Below, piece by piece: positions 1 through 9,435 of a stretch of 64,000 bases of DNA. Source of the DNA: Eggerthella timonensis (lineage in GTDB: Bacteria > Actinomycetota > Coriobacteriia > Coriobacteriales > Eggerthellaceae); contig NZ_FXXA01000002.1 in the NCBI RefSeq assembly GCF_900184265.1, positions 3,641,983 to 3,705,982 on the forward strand. The letters are read 5' to 3'. The translations under genes and the position numbers were made by a program. The notes beneath the pieces were generated by a model that searched no databases, was not told where the DNA came from, and saw only the letters and a program-made list of their open reading frames with translations. Position 1 is the first letter of the stretch, and every line of letters starts with the position of its first letter.

Positions 1-24
1 TGGCGATCAGGATCTTCTTAAACA

Positions 25-25
<1 letters not shown>
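1..25 (-). CDS. accC: Biotin carboxylase, first 8 codons only
   Basis: Only the start of this gene is in the window. Read on the minus strand from 25 it begins MFKKILIA, the usual opening of the biotin carboxylase subunit of acetyl-CoA or pyruvate carboxylases. Its ATG shares one base with the TAA stop of the upstream carboxyltransferase (TAATG), so the two are translationally coupled. By family knowledge it would carboxylate the biotin carried by the upstream protein. The rest lies outside, so the assignment rests on the first residues and the context. Confidence 0.6.
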
Positions 26-1911
<1,886 letters not shown>

Positions 1912-1959
1912 GAACTCACACCCCCTTCGGTTTGCAGTTAGTCAAAGATCGAAACAAGA

Positions 1960-1965
1960 ATTATA
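1960..1965 (-). promoter_or_regulatory. -10 box of the carboxyltransferase gene
   Basis: TATAAT on the minus strand, about 50 bases upstream of the carboxyltransferase start. No good -35 hexamer is visible. The surrounding 1912-2136 interval holds nothing else I can name. Confidence 0.45.
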
Positions 1966-2136
1966 GAGTAACCCCACGCCGCCAAGGCGACGACCGGGGA
2001 AATTCACCGACAAGCAACAGATTTAGAGCGGCGGGAGGTTCGCCTCGGGATACGTATGCGGCGCGCTCATCAAAAAGAACCAGCATTGTAACCGCTGGAT
2101 GACGGCTTGCGTTTTGCGCGCCGTTACGCTTGCTGT

Positions 2137-2451
2137 ATGAGCGAGATGAGCAAAAACGAGAAGATGGCGCGCAAGGATCCCCTTGTCCAGCGCTTGTCCG
2201 CCGACCTGGGCAGCCGGCTTCTCGACGTGCGAACCTCCGAAGGACTTTCCCAAACCACGCTGGCCGAGATGGTGGGCACGAAGCACCCGCGCATCAGCAA
2301 CCTCGAAGGCGGCCTCGTGGACGTGCGGCTCTCCGATATCGTGAAGCTGGCCCGTGCGCTCGACGTGGATCCCGGCGAGCTGCTCGACCTCGCCGCCTAC
2401 AAGCTGAAGGACTATCCCCTTCCCCCGCCCGACAACCACGCGCGGTTGTAG
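2137..2451 (+). CDS. Small XRE-family helix-turn-helix regulator
   Basis: The protein has 104 residues from ATG 2137; ATG 2146 is also possible because the ribosome site is weak. It is essentially a single Cro/CI-type HTH: the segment SQTTLAEMVGTKHPRISNLE is the recognition helix region, followed by a helical DVDPGELLDLA part typical of the family. There is no effector or membrane domain. It stands alone, convergent with efp, with a shared hairpin terminator after it. Its target is unknown. A frame on the opposite strand across the same bases lacks any recognisable domain. Confidence 0.7.
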   Translation: MSEMSKNEKMARKDPLVQRLSADLGSRLLDVRTSEGLSQTTLAEMVGTKHPRISNLEGGLVDVRLSDIVKLARALDVDPGELLDLAAYKLKDYPLPPPDNHARL

Positions 2452-2459
2452 CCGAAACG

Positions 2460-2489
2460 AACGAGGGCGCCCCGTGGGGCGCCCTCGTT
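2460..2489. terminator. Bidirectional terminator between XRE gene and efp
   Basis: Perfect GC-rich hairpin: a 13-bp arm starting ACGAGGGCGCCCC, a GT loop, and the complementary arm. It lies between the convergent stop codons at 2451 and 2510. Confidence 0.75.
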
Positions 2490-2509
2490 ACGAACGTGCT
2501 CGGTTGGCG

Positions 2510-3070
2510 CTAGACGCGCTTGATGAAGCGGCCGTCGCGGGTGTCGATCTGCAGGATGTCGCCCATCTCGACGAACGTGGGAACCTGCACCTCGACGCCG
2601 GTCTCCAGCGTGGCGGGCTTCGTCGTGTTGGTGGCCGTGTCGCCCTTGAAGCCGGGCTCGGTATGCGTGACCTCGAGCTCGACGAACATCTGCGGCTCGA
2701 TGCTGATCAGCTCGTCGCCGGCGTACAGCAGCGACGCCTCGTCGTTCTCCTTGAGCCACTTCGCGGCATCGCCCACGGTGTCGGCCGGGATGGCCATCTG
2801 CTCGAAGGTGTCGTTGTCCATGAAGTTGAAGTCGGCGCCGTCGTTGTAGAGGTACTGCAGCTTCCTCGTCTCGAGGCGCACGGACTCCACCTTGACGCCG
2901 GCGTTGAACGTGTTGTCGATGACGCGGCCCGTCTTGATGTCGCGCAGCTTCGTGCGGACGAAGGCGCTGCCTTTGCCGGGCTTCACATGCTGGAACTCGA
3001 CGATGGTGCACAGTTTGCCGTTAAACTCGATGCACATGCCGTTCTTGAAATCGGCGGTAGAGATAGCCAT
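2510..3070 (-). CDS. efp: Translation elongation factor P
   Basis: The 186 residues span the usual full length. The N-terminal KOW-like domain opens MAISTADFKNGM and carries the loop KPGKGSAFVRTKLR, whose lysine (about residue 33) sits at the ribosomal peptidyl-transferase centre. The OB domains follow (EVTHTEPGFKGDTATNTTKP is the family signature). EF-P rescues ribosomes stalled on polyproline. In many Gram-positive genomes efp follows aroQ-pepP and precedes the biotin carrier and accC. That order is recognisable here but interrupted by the accessory patch at 3200-4700. Confidence 0.95.
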   Translation of the reverse strand: MAISTADFKNGMCIEFNGKLCTIVEFQHVKPGKGSAFVRTKLRDIKTGRVIDNTFNAGVKVESVRLETRKLQYLYNDGADFNFMDNDTFEQMAIPADTVGDAAKWLKENDEASLLYAGDELISIEPQMFVELEVTHTEPGFKGDTATNTTKPATLETGVEVQVPTFVEMGDILQIDTRDGRFIKRV

Positions 3071-3141
3071 ATTCGGTATTCCTTTCGTTCACGGGCGATC
3101 CGCTGCGTGCCGCGGGGCCCGATCAGCGTTCAAACTGGTTC

Positions 3142-3147
3142 ATTATA
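3142..3147 (-). promoter_or_regulatory. -10 box of efp
   Basis: TATAAT on the minus strand about 70 bases upstream of the efp ATG. A matching -35 is not clear. Confidence 0.45.
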
Positions 3148-3211
3148 CTCATGAAGAGCTGGCCTGACGCTCGCACATCAAGGGTATCAGAAAAAAATCA
3201 GGGCAGGGCGA

Positions 3212-3540
3212 GGTCGACGACGCGTGTGCACGCGGTTGCCGGCATGCGCACGCGGTCTCCCACTTGAGCATGCGGTCGCCCATATGCGCACGCGGTCGCC
3301 GGCATGCGCGCCGCCTCCCACCTGCGTACGCGGTTGCCGACATGCGCGCGGTCTCCCATCTGCGTACGCGGTTGCCGACATGCGCGCCGCCTCCCACCCG
3401 TTCACGCCGCCTCCCACCTGCGTACGCGGTTGCCGACATGCGCGCGGTCTCCCAGCCGTTCACGCCGCCTCCCATCTGCGCGTGCCGCGGCCTCCCACCT
3501 GTGCACACCGCCTCCCAGCCGTGCACGCGGTCGCCGGCAT
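3212..3540. repeat. Degenerate tandem repeat, about 16 units of 18-20 bp
   Basis: Intergenic stretch made of imperfect units such as GCATGCGCACGCGGTCTCCC, ACCTGCGTACGCGGTTGCCG and ACATGCGCGCCGCCTCCC. Each unit joins a CAyGCG-type half to a GGTyGCC or GCCTCCC half. Frames on both strands stay open through it only because the repeat has few stop codons, giving low-complexity peptides with no domain. I do not regard any of them as genes. The array ends just before the inverted-repeat element at 3550. Confidence 0.8.
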
Positions 3541-3549
3541 CCCCGATTG

Positions 3550-3700
3550 CGGCAAAAAAATCGAGGTAGGTAAATTTCCATACGGGCAACCGCCCTCAAA
3601 GACAGCTTGAGGAATGTGCGACCTGGCGTTTTGCTCACGCCATCGCTGCACTAAGGGTCATTCCTTGCTGTTCCATTTACCTATCTCGATTTTTCTGCCA
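3550..3700. repeat. Matched-arm inverted-repeat element 1, upstream of the nuclease-like gene
   Basis: The left arm starts CGGCAAAAAAATCGAGGTAG. The right arm, read on the minus strand, starts TGGCAGAAAAATCGAGATAG, and both continue into GTAAAT. The arms face each other across about 90 bp of non-coding DNA. The right arm ends 8 bases before the -10 box of the gene at 3722. It belongs to the family described at 12721, 26544, 40549 and 44496. Confidence 0.7.
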
Positions 3701-3708
3701 GATTCTTC

Positions 3709-3714
3709 TATAGT
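3709..3714 (+). promoter_or_regulatory. -10 box giving a probable leaderless mRNA
   Basis: TATAGT lies 7 bases before the ATG at 3722, so transcription would begin at or within a base or two of the start codon. No Shine-Dalgarno sequence precedes that ATG, which fits a leaderless transcript. The inverted-repeat arm ending at 3700 occupies the -35 to spacer region. Confidence 0.55.
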
Positions 3715-3721
3715 GGCCGAC

Positions 3722-4699
3722 ATGGACATACTCGTTGGATATCGCTCCGCTCTTGAATACTGGCGATTGGTCGGTCCTGGTTTCCTGCGCGGATACCAAG
3801 AACGCAGGGCCGCCACGCGCCGTGCGGCGAGAGCGTTGACGTCTTCCTCGAAGCCGCGGCTCGCGCAAGGAAACCGCCGGCCGGCCGGATGCAAGCTTCC
3901 CGTTCGCGCGATCGTCGGCACAACCGAAGCCAGAACGACGACAGCATGCCTGGTCAGCCATAAGTGGACGACCCTGCCGGCAAACTCGTTCGTCGACGCA
4001 GGACAAGGCTTCCTCGTCAGCACGCCTGAGTTCTGCTTCCTTCAGATGGCCCGCGAGATGACCGTCGCCCAACTCGTGCAGCTCGGGCTGGAACTATGCG
4101 GAACATACGCGTTGGTCGACGACGGTCCGGCGGTCTCGCACGACGCGTCGCTCACGACAGCTGCCAAACTTCGGGCCTTCGTCGAAGCTGCAGCGGGCGC
4201 GCCCGGGCGAGCCAAGGCGCTGCGCGCGACGCGCTACCTGCTGGACGGCTCGGCCTCGGCTATGGAAACCCTGCTCGCCCTGCTGCTGTATCTGCCGAAC
4301 AACCTGGGCGGCTACGGGTTGAAGAAGCCGGTGCTGAACTATCGCGTCGACGTGCCGCCCAGCAGGCGCGATTTGGCCGACCGAGGCTATTGCCTGTGCG
4401 ACCTTTGCTGGCCCGACGCCAAGCTCGCCGTCGAGTACGATTCCGAGCTGCACCATGCGGACTCCGACCGACAAAGCAGCGATGCGCGACGGCGCAGCAC
4501 GCTCATCGCGCTCGGATTCACCGTGGTAACGGTTTTCCCTGGGCACATCGCGGATAGCAGCACCTTCAATCGTCTTGCGCGGCAGGTGGCGAAGGCGACT
4601 GGCAAACGCCTGCGGTACCGCGACCCCGAATTCACGCGCAAGCACCTGGAGCTGCGAGAACAGCTTTTCAAGGCTCTTTGGGAAGACCCCCACGCCTAA
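3722..4699 (+). CDS. DUF559/Vsr-like nuclease-fold protein, possible AbiE-antitoxin-like N terminus
   Basis: The 325-residue protein starts MDILVGYRSALEYWR. The N-terminal two thirds show no motif I can name with certainty; the layout recalls AbiEi-like regulators. The C-terminal part has the spacing of a PD-(D/E)XK nuclease of the DUF559/very-short-patch type: Glu 182 in METLL, Asp 232 in PD, then VEYDSELHH (237-245) and a helix RRRSTLIALG leading to a final strand. The start is chosen from the promoter; an upstream ATG at 3614 would read through the inverted repeat. It converges with the aroQ::pepP gene. Its role is unknown; defence or element-linked DNA processing are inferences. Confidence 0.6.
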   Translation: MDILVGYRSALEYWRLVGPGFLRGYQERRAATRRAARALTSSSKPRLAQGNRRPAGCKLPVRAIVGTTEARTTTACLVSHKWTTLPANSFVDAGQGFLVSTPEFCFLQMAREMTVAQLVQLGLELCGTYALVDDGPAVSHDASLTTAAKLRAFVEAAAGAPGRAKALRATRYLLDGSASAMETLLALLLYLPNNLGGYGLKKPVLNYRVDVPPSRRDLADRGYCLCDLCWPDAKLAVEYDSELHHADSDRQSSDARRRSTLIALGFTVVTVFPGHIADSSTFNRLARQVAKATGKRLRYRDPEFTRKHLELREQLFKALWEDPHA

Positions 4700-4722
4700 G
4701 AACGGCTATGCGGACCTGCCCG

Positions 4723-6354
4723 CTACAGCACCACCAGGTCGTGAGTCGACTGGGTGAAGACCTCGAAGCCGTCGGCCGTGATCACGCCGCAATCTTCCAG
4801 GCGCATGCCGAACTCGCCAGACAGGTACACGCCCGGCTCGACCGTCACCACGTTGCCCACCGTCAGCGCAGACTCGTTGCGCGGCGACAGCACGGGCAGC
4901 TCGTGGATGTCGATGCCCACGCCATGGCCCAAGCTGTGGCCCATCTTGCCGGCGTAACCGCCGTCCGCGAGCACGCGCTCGGCCAGCTCGTGCATGGCCT
5001 TGCCGGTGACCCCGGGCTTGAGCGCGGCCTCCACCTGCTCGTTCGCGTTGCGGATGGCCGCATAGGCGTCGCGCATCCGCGCGGACGGCTCGCCGAGGAA
5101 CACGGTGCGCGTCATGTCCGAACAATAGCCGTGCGCCCGCGCGCCGAAGTCAAGCACGACGCACTGACCTGTCTCGAGCACCGTCTGCCCCGGAATGGCG
5201 TGAGGACTCGCGCCGTTCGCGCCCGTGGCGATGATGGAGGGGAACGCCAGGCCTTCGGCGCCGTGACGCCGCATGAAGTCCTCAAGCTCGATCTGCACCG
5301 CGCGCTCGGTCATGCCAGGGCGCATGAACGCGACGATGTGCGCGAACGCGGCATCGGTGATGGCCTGGGCCGCCTTCATGCGGACGATCTCGAGCGGCTC
5401 TTTCACGGCGCGCAGGCCGAGGACGAAGTCGGACGTCTCGCGTAGCTGCGGGCGTGCGGGCGCGTCGGCGAAGGCCGCTTCGAGCGCACGGTAGGAGCCG
5501 AGCGTCAGGGAGTCCTCGATGCCGAGCACGATGGCGTCGGCCTCGGCTGCCGGCTGCTCGCCGTGGCGCGCGGTGAACGCAGAGGCCACGAACGCGGCGT
5601 GCGTGACGCGGGCGTCGTCGACCGCGATGGCCCCTTCGTCGGCGGCAGCGACGCGCGCGGCCTCGCTGTAGCGCGAATCAGTGTGGAGCACCGCGTCGTG
5701 CGGGGTGACCAGCAGCGCATGGGCGTCCTCGTCGTCGAACACGCCGTCGAACCCGGTGAGCCAGGCGATGTTCGAGGTGTCGCGCGCGAAGAACGTGCGG
5801 ATGCCCGCGTCGGCGCAGACGGCGCGCAGGCGGTCGAGGCGCGGGGCGGCAAGCGGCGCGGCAGCGCGCAGCTCGTCCCCTTGCGCCGAAGGCTGCGAAA
5901 CGGAGCCCACAGGACGTTCGACCGGCTCAAGGGCCAAGAGCACGTCCACGGCTTCCTTGTAGCCCTCCTTGCCCTTCCCCTTGATCTGCGCCACGCACAC
6001 CGGCGCGATGACCGAGGTGCGGCGGAACTCCTCGCGCGCCGAGATGTCGGACAGGTGCACCTCCACCGTGGGGACGTCGATGGACGAGACGGCGTCGCGC
6101 AGCGCGTAGGAGTAGTGCGTGTGCGCGCCGGGATTGTAGACGATGCCGTCGTACGCGCCGCGCGCCTCGTGCAGCTTGTCGACGAGCGCGCCTTCGTGGT
6201 TGCTCTGGAAGCAGTCGACGTGCGCGCCGCGCTCGGCCGCGTACGCCTCCACCTCGCGCTCGATGTCGGCGAGCGTCACCGTGCCGTACACGTCGGGCTC
6301 GCGCACTCCCAGCAGGTTGAGGTTCGGCCCGTTCAGCACCAGAATGTTCTTCAT
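4723..6354 (-). CDS. aroQ: Fusion: type II 3-dehydroquinate dehydratase + M24 aminopeptidase P
   Basis: One uninterrupted 543-codon frame. Residues 1-146 are a complete Aro[18 protein letters not shown] with the catalytic Tyr, [26 protein letters not shown] with the catalytic His, and the [16 protein letters not shown] lid. After a linker of about 30 residues comes an Xaa-Pro aminopeptidase-like protein with a creatinase N-domain. Its M24 pita-bread domain has metal ligands visible in [33 protein letters not shown] and LEDCG. AroQ performs the third step of the shikimate pathway; the M24 part would cleave N-terminal residues before proline. It ends the aroC-aroK-aroB operon, 30 bases after aroB. 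aroQ and pepP are often neighbours, so this looks like gene fusion. Confidence 0.9.
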   Translation of the reverse strand: MKNILVLNGPNLNLLGVREPDVYGTVTLADIEREVEAYAAERGAHVDCFQSNHEGALVDKLHEARGAYDGIVYNPGAHTHYSYALRDAVSSIDVPTVEVHLSDISAREEFRRTSVIAPVCVAQIKGKGKEGYKEAVDVLLALEPVERPVGSVSQPSAQGDELRAAAPLAAPRLDRLRAVCADAGIRTFFARDTSNIAWLTGFDGVFDDEDAHALLVTPHDAVLHTDSRYSEAARVAAADEGAIAVDDARVTHAAFVASAFTARHGEQPAAEADAIVLGIEDSLTLGSYRALEAAFADAPARPQLRETSDFVLGLRAVKEPLEIVRMKAAQAITDAAFAHIVAFMRPGMTERAVQIELEDFMRRHGAEGLAFPSIIATGANGASPHAIPGQTVLETGQCVVLDFGARAHGYCSDMTRTVFLGEPSARMRDAYAAIRNANEQVEAALKPGVTGKAMHELAERVLADGGYAGKMGHSLGHGVGIDIHELPVLSPRNESALTVGNVVTVEPGVYLSGEFGMRLEDCGVITADGFEVFTQSTHDLVVL

Positions 6355-6384
6355 CGCTATCCGCTTCCCTTGCGCGTGTTGTCC

Positions 6385-7497
6385 TTACCCCTTCGAGCGG
6401 CGCCAGGCGGCGAGGTGCTCGAGGATGATGTCGTCGTCGACGTCGGCCAGCTGCCAGGAGCCCACGTCGCGCGGCAGCACGAAGCGCACCTGGCCGTGGC
6501 GGGCCTTCTTGTCGCGCTTCATCGCTTCCAGCATGGCCTCGGGCTCGGCCGACCAGTCGAGCGCGGGCAGGCCCAGCTCGTCGAGCAGGGAATCCTGCGT
6601 CTCGACCAAATCGAGCGGCGCATCGACCAGCGACACGGCCATGCGCGCGGCGAAGCGCATGCCCTCGGCCACCGCCGCGCCGTGCGAGAACGTGCCGTAC
6701 CCCGCCAGCGATTCCACCGCATGCCCCAACGTGTGACCGTAGTTCAGGCACTCGCGCACGCCCTTGCTCTCGGACTTGTCGGCGGCCACCACGTCGGCCT
6801 TGAACACCACCGAGCGGGCGATGGCCTCTTCGACCACCACGTCGTCGCGCGCAGCCAGCGCGCCGGCCGCGTCGACGAGCCAGAAGAAGAACTCGTCGGA
6901 GTCGATGAGGGCCGACTTCGCGATCTCCGCGCAGCCGCAGGCCCATTCGCGCTCATCGAGCGTGGCGAGCGTGGCCGTGTCGGCGCACACGTACGACGGC
7001 TGCTTGAACGCGCCGACGAGGTTCTTGCCGGCCGCCAGGTTGACGCCGGTCTTGCCGCCCACCGACGAGTCCACCATCGACAGCAGCGTCGTGGGCACCT
7101 GCACCACCGGCACGCCGCGCATGTAGGACGCGGCCACGAACCCGGCGAGATCGCCCACCACGCCGCCGCCGAGCGCCACCACCGCGCAATCGCGCCCGAG
7201 CGCAAGCTCGGCCATGGCTTCCCAGATCTCGCCCGCCACCTCGATGGACTTCGACCCCTCGCCCGCGGGCACGGCGATGTCGCTCACGCGGAACCCCGCT
7301 TGCACGAGCGCTTCCTTCGCGTCCGCGCGGTAGAGCGGCGCCACGTTCTCGTCGGTGATGAGAAGCGCGCGCTCGGTTTCGGAAAGCGCGGGAATCCGGC
7401 GCAGATGCGCGCCCAAATTCGCCAGCACGCCGCCGCCGATGCGCACGTCGTAGGCTTCCTCACCGGGGATGTTGACGATTACTTTCGTTGCAGGCAC
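6385..7497 (-). CDS. aroB: 3-dehydroquinate synthase
   Basis: The 370-residue protein starts at GTG 7497, overlapping the end of aroK by 19 bases. The NAD-binding domain has ALGGGVVGDLAGFVA, then VPTTLLSMVDSSVGGKTGVN, the family signature. The metal-binding C-terminal domain carries the histidines in NYGHTLGHAVE. It converts DAHP to 3-dehydroquinate, step two of the shikimate pathway. Length and motifs are complete. It is cotranscribed with aroC, aroK and the aroQ fusion. Confidence 0.95.
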   Translation of the reverse strand: MPATKVIVNIPGEEAYDVRIGGGVLANLGAHLRRIPALSETERALLITDENVAPLYRADAKEALVQAGFRVSDIAVPAGEGSKSIEVAGEIWEAMAELALGRDCAVVALGGGVVGDLAGFVAASYMRGVPVVQVPTTLLSMVDSSVGGKTGVNLAAGKNLVGAFKQPSYVCADTATLATLDEREWACGCAEIAKSALIDSDEFFFWLVDAAGALAARDDVVVEEAIARSVVFKADVVAADKSESKGVRECLNYGHTLGHAVESLAGYGTFSHGAAVAEGMRFAARMAVSLVDAPLDLVETQDSLLDELGLPALDWSAEPEAMLEAMKRDKKARHGQVRFVLPRDVGSWQLADVDDDIILEHLAAWRRSKG

Positions 7498-8048
7498 AGG
7501 ACGCCCTCCTTCTCAAGCGCGTTTTGCACTTCGCGCGCGATGGTTGCCACGTTCTTGCCGGCGGTGTCGATAGTGAGATCGGCTACCTCGGCGTACAGAG
7601 GCAGACGCTCCTCGGACGTCTTGCGCGCCGCATCGAGGTTCTGGAACAGGGGGCGCGTGGAGGTGTCGCTGATGCGCGATTTCGCCTCGTCGGCCGTCAC
7701 CTGCAGGTACACGACGAACCCGGCATCCCTGAGCACGTCGCGGTTCTCGTCGCGCTTGACCACGCCGCCGCCGCACGACACGAGCAGCGGCTCCTTGCCG
7801 GCCAGCTCGCGCAGCACGTCGGTTTCGATGGCGCGGAAACCGTCCTCGCCCGCCTGCGCGAAGATCTCCTTCACGCGCTTGCCCTCGCGACGCTCGAGGT
7901 ACGTGTCCATGTCCACCGACGCCACGCCGCAGGTGCGCGCCAAACGACGTGCGACCGAGGTTTTGCCGGCGCCCATGAACCCCACGAAGAACACGGGGCG
8001 CGTAAGCTCCCCCACCACGCGAGGTCGCCTCGAAGCCTCGTGCCTCAT
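7479..8048 (-). CDS. aroK: Shikimate kinase
   Basis: The protein has 189 residues from the ATG at 8048, which overlaps the aroC stop in an ATGA. Walker A is GFMGAGKTS. The shikimate-binding region follows with DMDTYLERREGKRVKEIF, the GG motif is SCGGGVVKRDEN and the lid arginine is in TSTRPLFQ. It phosphorylates shikimate with ATP. A longer frame reaching 8198 has a Gly/Arg-rich shadow N terminus and was not used. Confidence 0.95.
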   Translation of the reverse strand: MRHEASRRPRVVGELTRPVFFVGFMGAGKTSVARRLARTCGVASVDMDTYLERREGKRVKEIFAQAGEDGFRAIETDVLRELAGKEPLLVSCGGGVVKRDENRDVLRDAGFVVYLQVTADEAKSRISDTSTRPLFQNLDAARKTSEERLPLYAEVADLTIDTAGKNVATIAREVQNALEKEGVLCLQRK

Positions 8049-9217
8049 CGCGCCATCGTCCTGAGCCGCTGGCGGTAGGCTTTCACGGCCGCCTTGATGT
8101 CGGCCATGTTGTCGCGCCCGAACTTCTCGAGGTACGCCTCGGCCAGCACGAACGCCACCTCGCTCTCGGCAACCACGGCGCAGGCGGGCACGGCGCACGT
8201 GTCGCTGCGCTCCTTGGACGCCTCCTCCACCTCGAGCGTGTCGAGGTTCACCGTCTCGAGCGGCGTCATGAGCGTGGGAATGGGCTTCATGGCCGCGGAC
8301 ACGATGAGGGGCATGCCCGTGGTCATGCCGCCTTCGAGGCCGCCCGCGTTGTTCGACGTGCGCACGAAGCCGGCTTGCTTGTCGAGCGCTATGGGGTCGT
8401 GCACCTCCGAGCCCGGGCGGCGCGCCGCTTCGAAGCCCATGCCGAACTCAACGCCCTTGATGGCGGGGATGGAGAACAGCGCCGCGCCCAAGCGCGAGGT
8501 CAAACGGTCGCCCGCCGAGGCGTAGCCGCCCACGCCGGGCACGAGGCCCGTGACCACGACGCGGAACGTGCCTCCCAGGCTCTCGCCCGCATCTTTCGCG
8601 CGGTCGATCTCGGCTTTCATGGCCTCCGTGGCCTGCTCGTCAGGGCAGCGCACCTCGCTCGTCTCGATGGCGAGCGGCTTGTAGTCGGGGGCGTTCATGA
8701 GCGCGTCGTCCTCGTCGAAGGAAGCGCCGCCGATGGACGTGACGTACGAGAACACTTCCACGCCCAGGTCGGCCAAGAACTCGCGCGCGATGCCGGCCGC
8801 CGCCACGCGTGCCGCCGTCTCGCGGGCGCTCGCGCGCTCGAGGATGTTGCGGCAGTCGGACGTGTCGGTTTTGAGCGCGCCCACGAGGTCGGCGTGGCCG
8901 GGGCGCGGCGTGACCTCCCGCGTGAGGTCGGAGGGAGCGTCGCCGAACGCGGCCATGCGGTCGGTCCAGTTCTCCCAATCGCGGTTGCGCACCACGAGCG
9001 CGATGGGGGTTCCCAGCGTGCGCCCGAAGCGCACGCCGGAGACGACCTCCACGGTGTCGCGCTCGATGCGCTGACGACCGCCGCGCCCATAGCCGGACTG
9101 CCGACGCGCGAGGTCGGTGTTGATCTGCGATTCGGAGATCTTCAGGCCCGCGGGGACGCCATCGACGATGGCCGTGAGGCACGGACCGTGGCTCTCGCCT
9201 GCTGTTAGGTATCGCAT
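8045..9217 (-). CDS. aroC: Chorismate synthase
   Basis: The 390 residues begin MRYLTAGESHGPCLTAIVDG, the canonical signature of chorismate synthase, with RRQSGYGRGGRQRIE and later VRTSNNAGGLEGGMTTG. The enzyme uses reduced FMN to convert EPSP to chorismate, the last common step of aromatic synthesis. It is the first gene of the aroC-aroK-aroB-aroQ::pepP unit, with a promoter and palindromic operator just upstream (9238-9266). EPSP synthase (aroA) is not in the window. Confidence 0.96.
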   Translation of the reverse strand: MRYLTAGESHGPCLTAIVDGVPAGLKISESQINTDLARRQSGYGRGGRQRIERDTVEVVSGVRFGRTLGTPIALVVRNRDWENWTDRMAAFGDAPSDLTREVTPRPGHADLVGALKTDTSDCRNILERASARETAARVAAAGIAREFLADLGVEVFSYVTSIGGASFDEDDALMNAPDYKPLAIETSEVRCPDEQATEAMKAEIDRAKDAGESLGGTFRVVVTGLVPGVGGYASAGDRLTSRLGAALFSIPAIKGVEFGMGFEAARRPGSEVHDPIALDKQAGFVRTSNNAGGLEGGMTTGMPLIVSAAMKPIPTLMTPLETVNLDTLEVEEASKERSDTCAVPACAVVAESEVAFVLAEAYLEKFGRDNMADIKAAVKAYRQRLRTMAR

Positions 9218-9237
9218 AGTCTGTCGCTTTCCGCGCT

Positions 9238-9266
9238 GATACGAATGATGTTCGTATCGTATTGTA
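9238..9266 (-). promoter_or_regulatory. aroC operon promoter with 21-bp operator palindrome
   Basis: The -10 box TACAAT on the minus strand (9266-9261) lies 44 bases before the aroC ATG. Directly downstream, over the expected start of transcription, is a palindrome GATACGAA-5 bp-TTCGTATC (9238-9258). This position fits a repressor site. The regulator is not identifiable here. Confidence 0.55.
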
Positions 9267-9350
9267 CCCTACCGATCAGGCAAGGTCAGCGAAAAGCAGA
9301 TCGCACGCCGCATCTACGAACGGGACGGGGGCGAGACAGAGGGACGGCGG

Positions 9351-9424
9351 GCGAGACAGGGGGACGGGGTAATTGTCTCATTTTGCTCGCAAAATGAGAC
9401 AATTACCCCGTCCCCCTGTCTCGC
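9351..9424. repeat. Perfect 36-bp inverted repeat, REP-like (GAGACAGGGGGACGGGG type)
   Basis: Two 36-bp arms are exact reverse complements around a 2-base centre (9387-9388). The core reads GAGACAGGGGGACGGGGT then AATTGTCTCATTTTGC. A partial direct copy precedes it at 9331-9350. The same design recurs at 33615-33686. Similar palindromes are scattered repetitive elements in many bacteria and are often linked to REP-associated transposases; none is encoded here. It separates aroE from aroC and could also stop transcription. Confidence 0.85.
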
Positions 9425-9435
9425 CCGCCCCAGTC

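Noticed and set aside
2023-2439. 138-codon minus-strand frame opposite the small XRE gene
   Set aside because: The plus strand encodes a clear HTH; the minus frame has no motif and no ribosome site.
3212-3540. CRISPR array
   Set aside because: Units are contiguous and diverged with no unique spacers, and no cas gene is present.
3149-3638. Open frames reading through the tandem repeat
   Set aside because: Several frames on both strands are open equally because of the repeat; peptides are low complexity and lack ribosome sites.
5563-8064. 833-codon open frame on the plus strand
   Set aside because: It runs antisense through aroQ::pepP, aroB and aroK, has Arg/His-rich shadow composition and no domain. 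High GC keeps such frames open.
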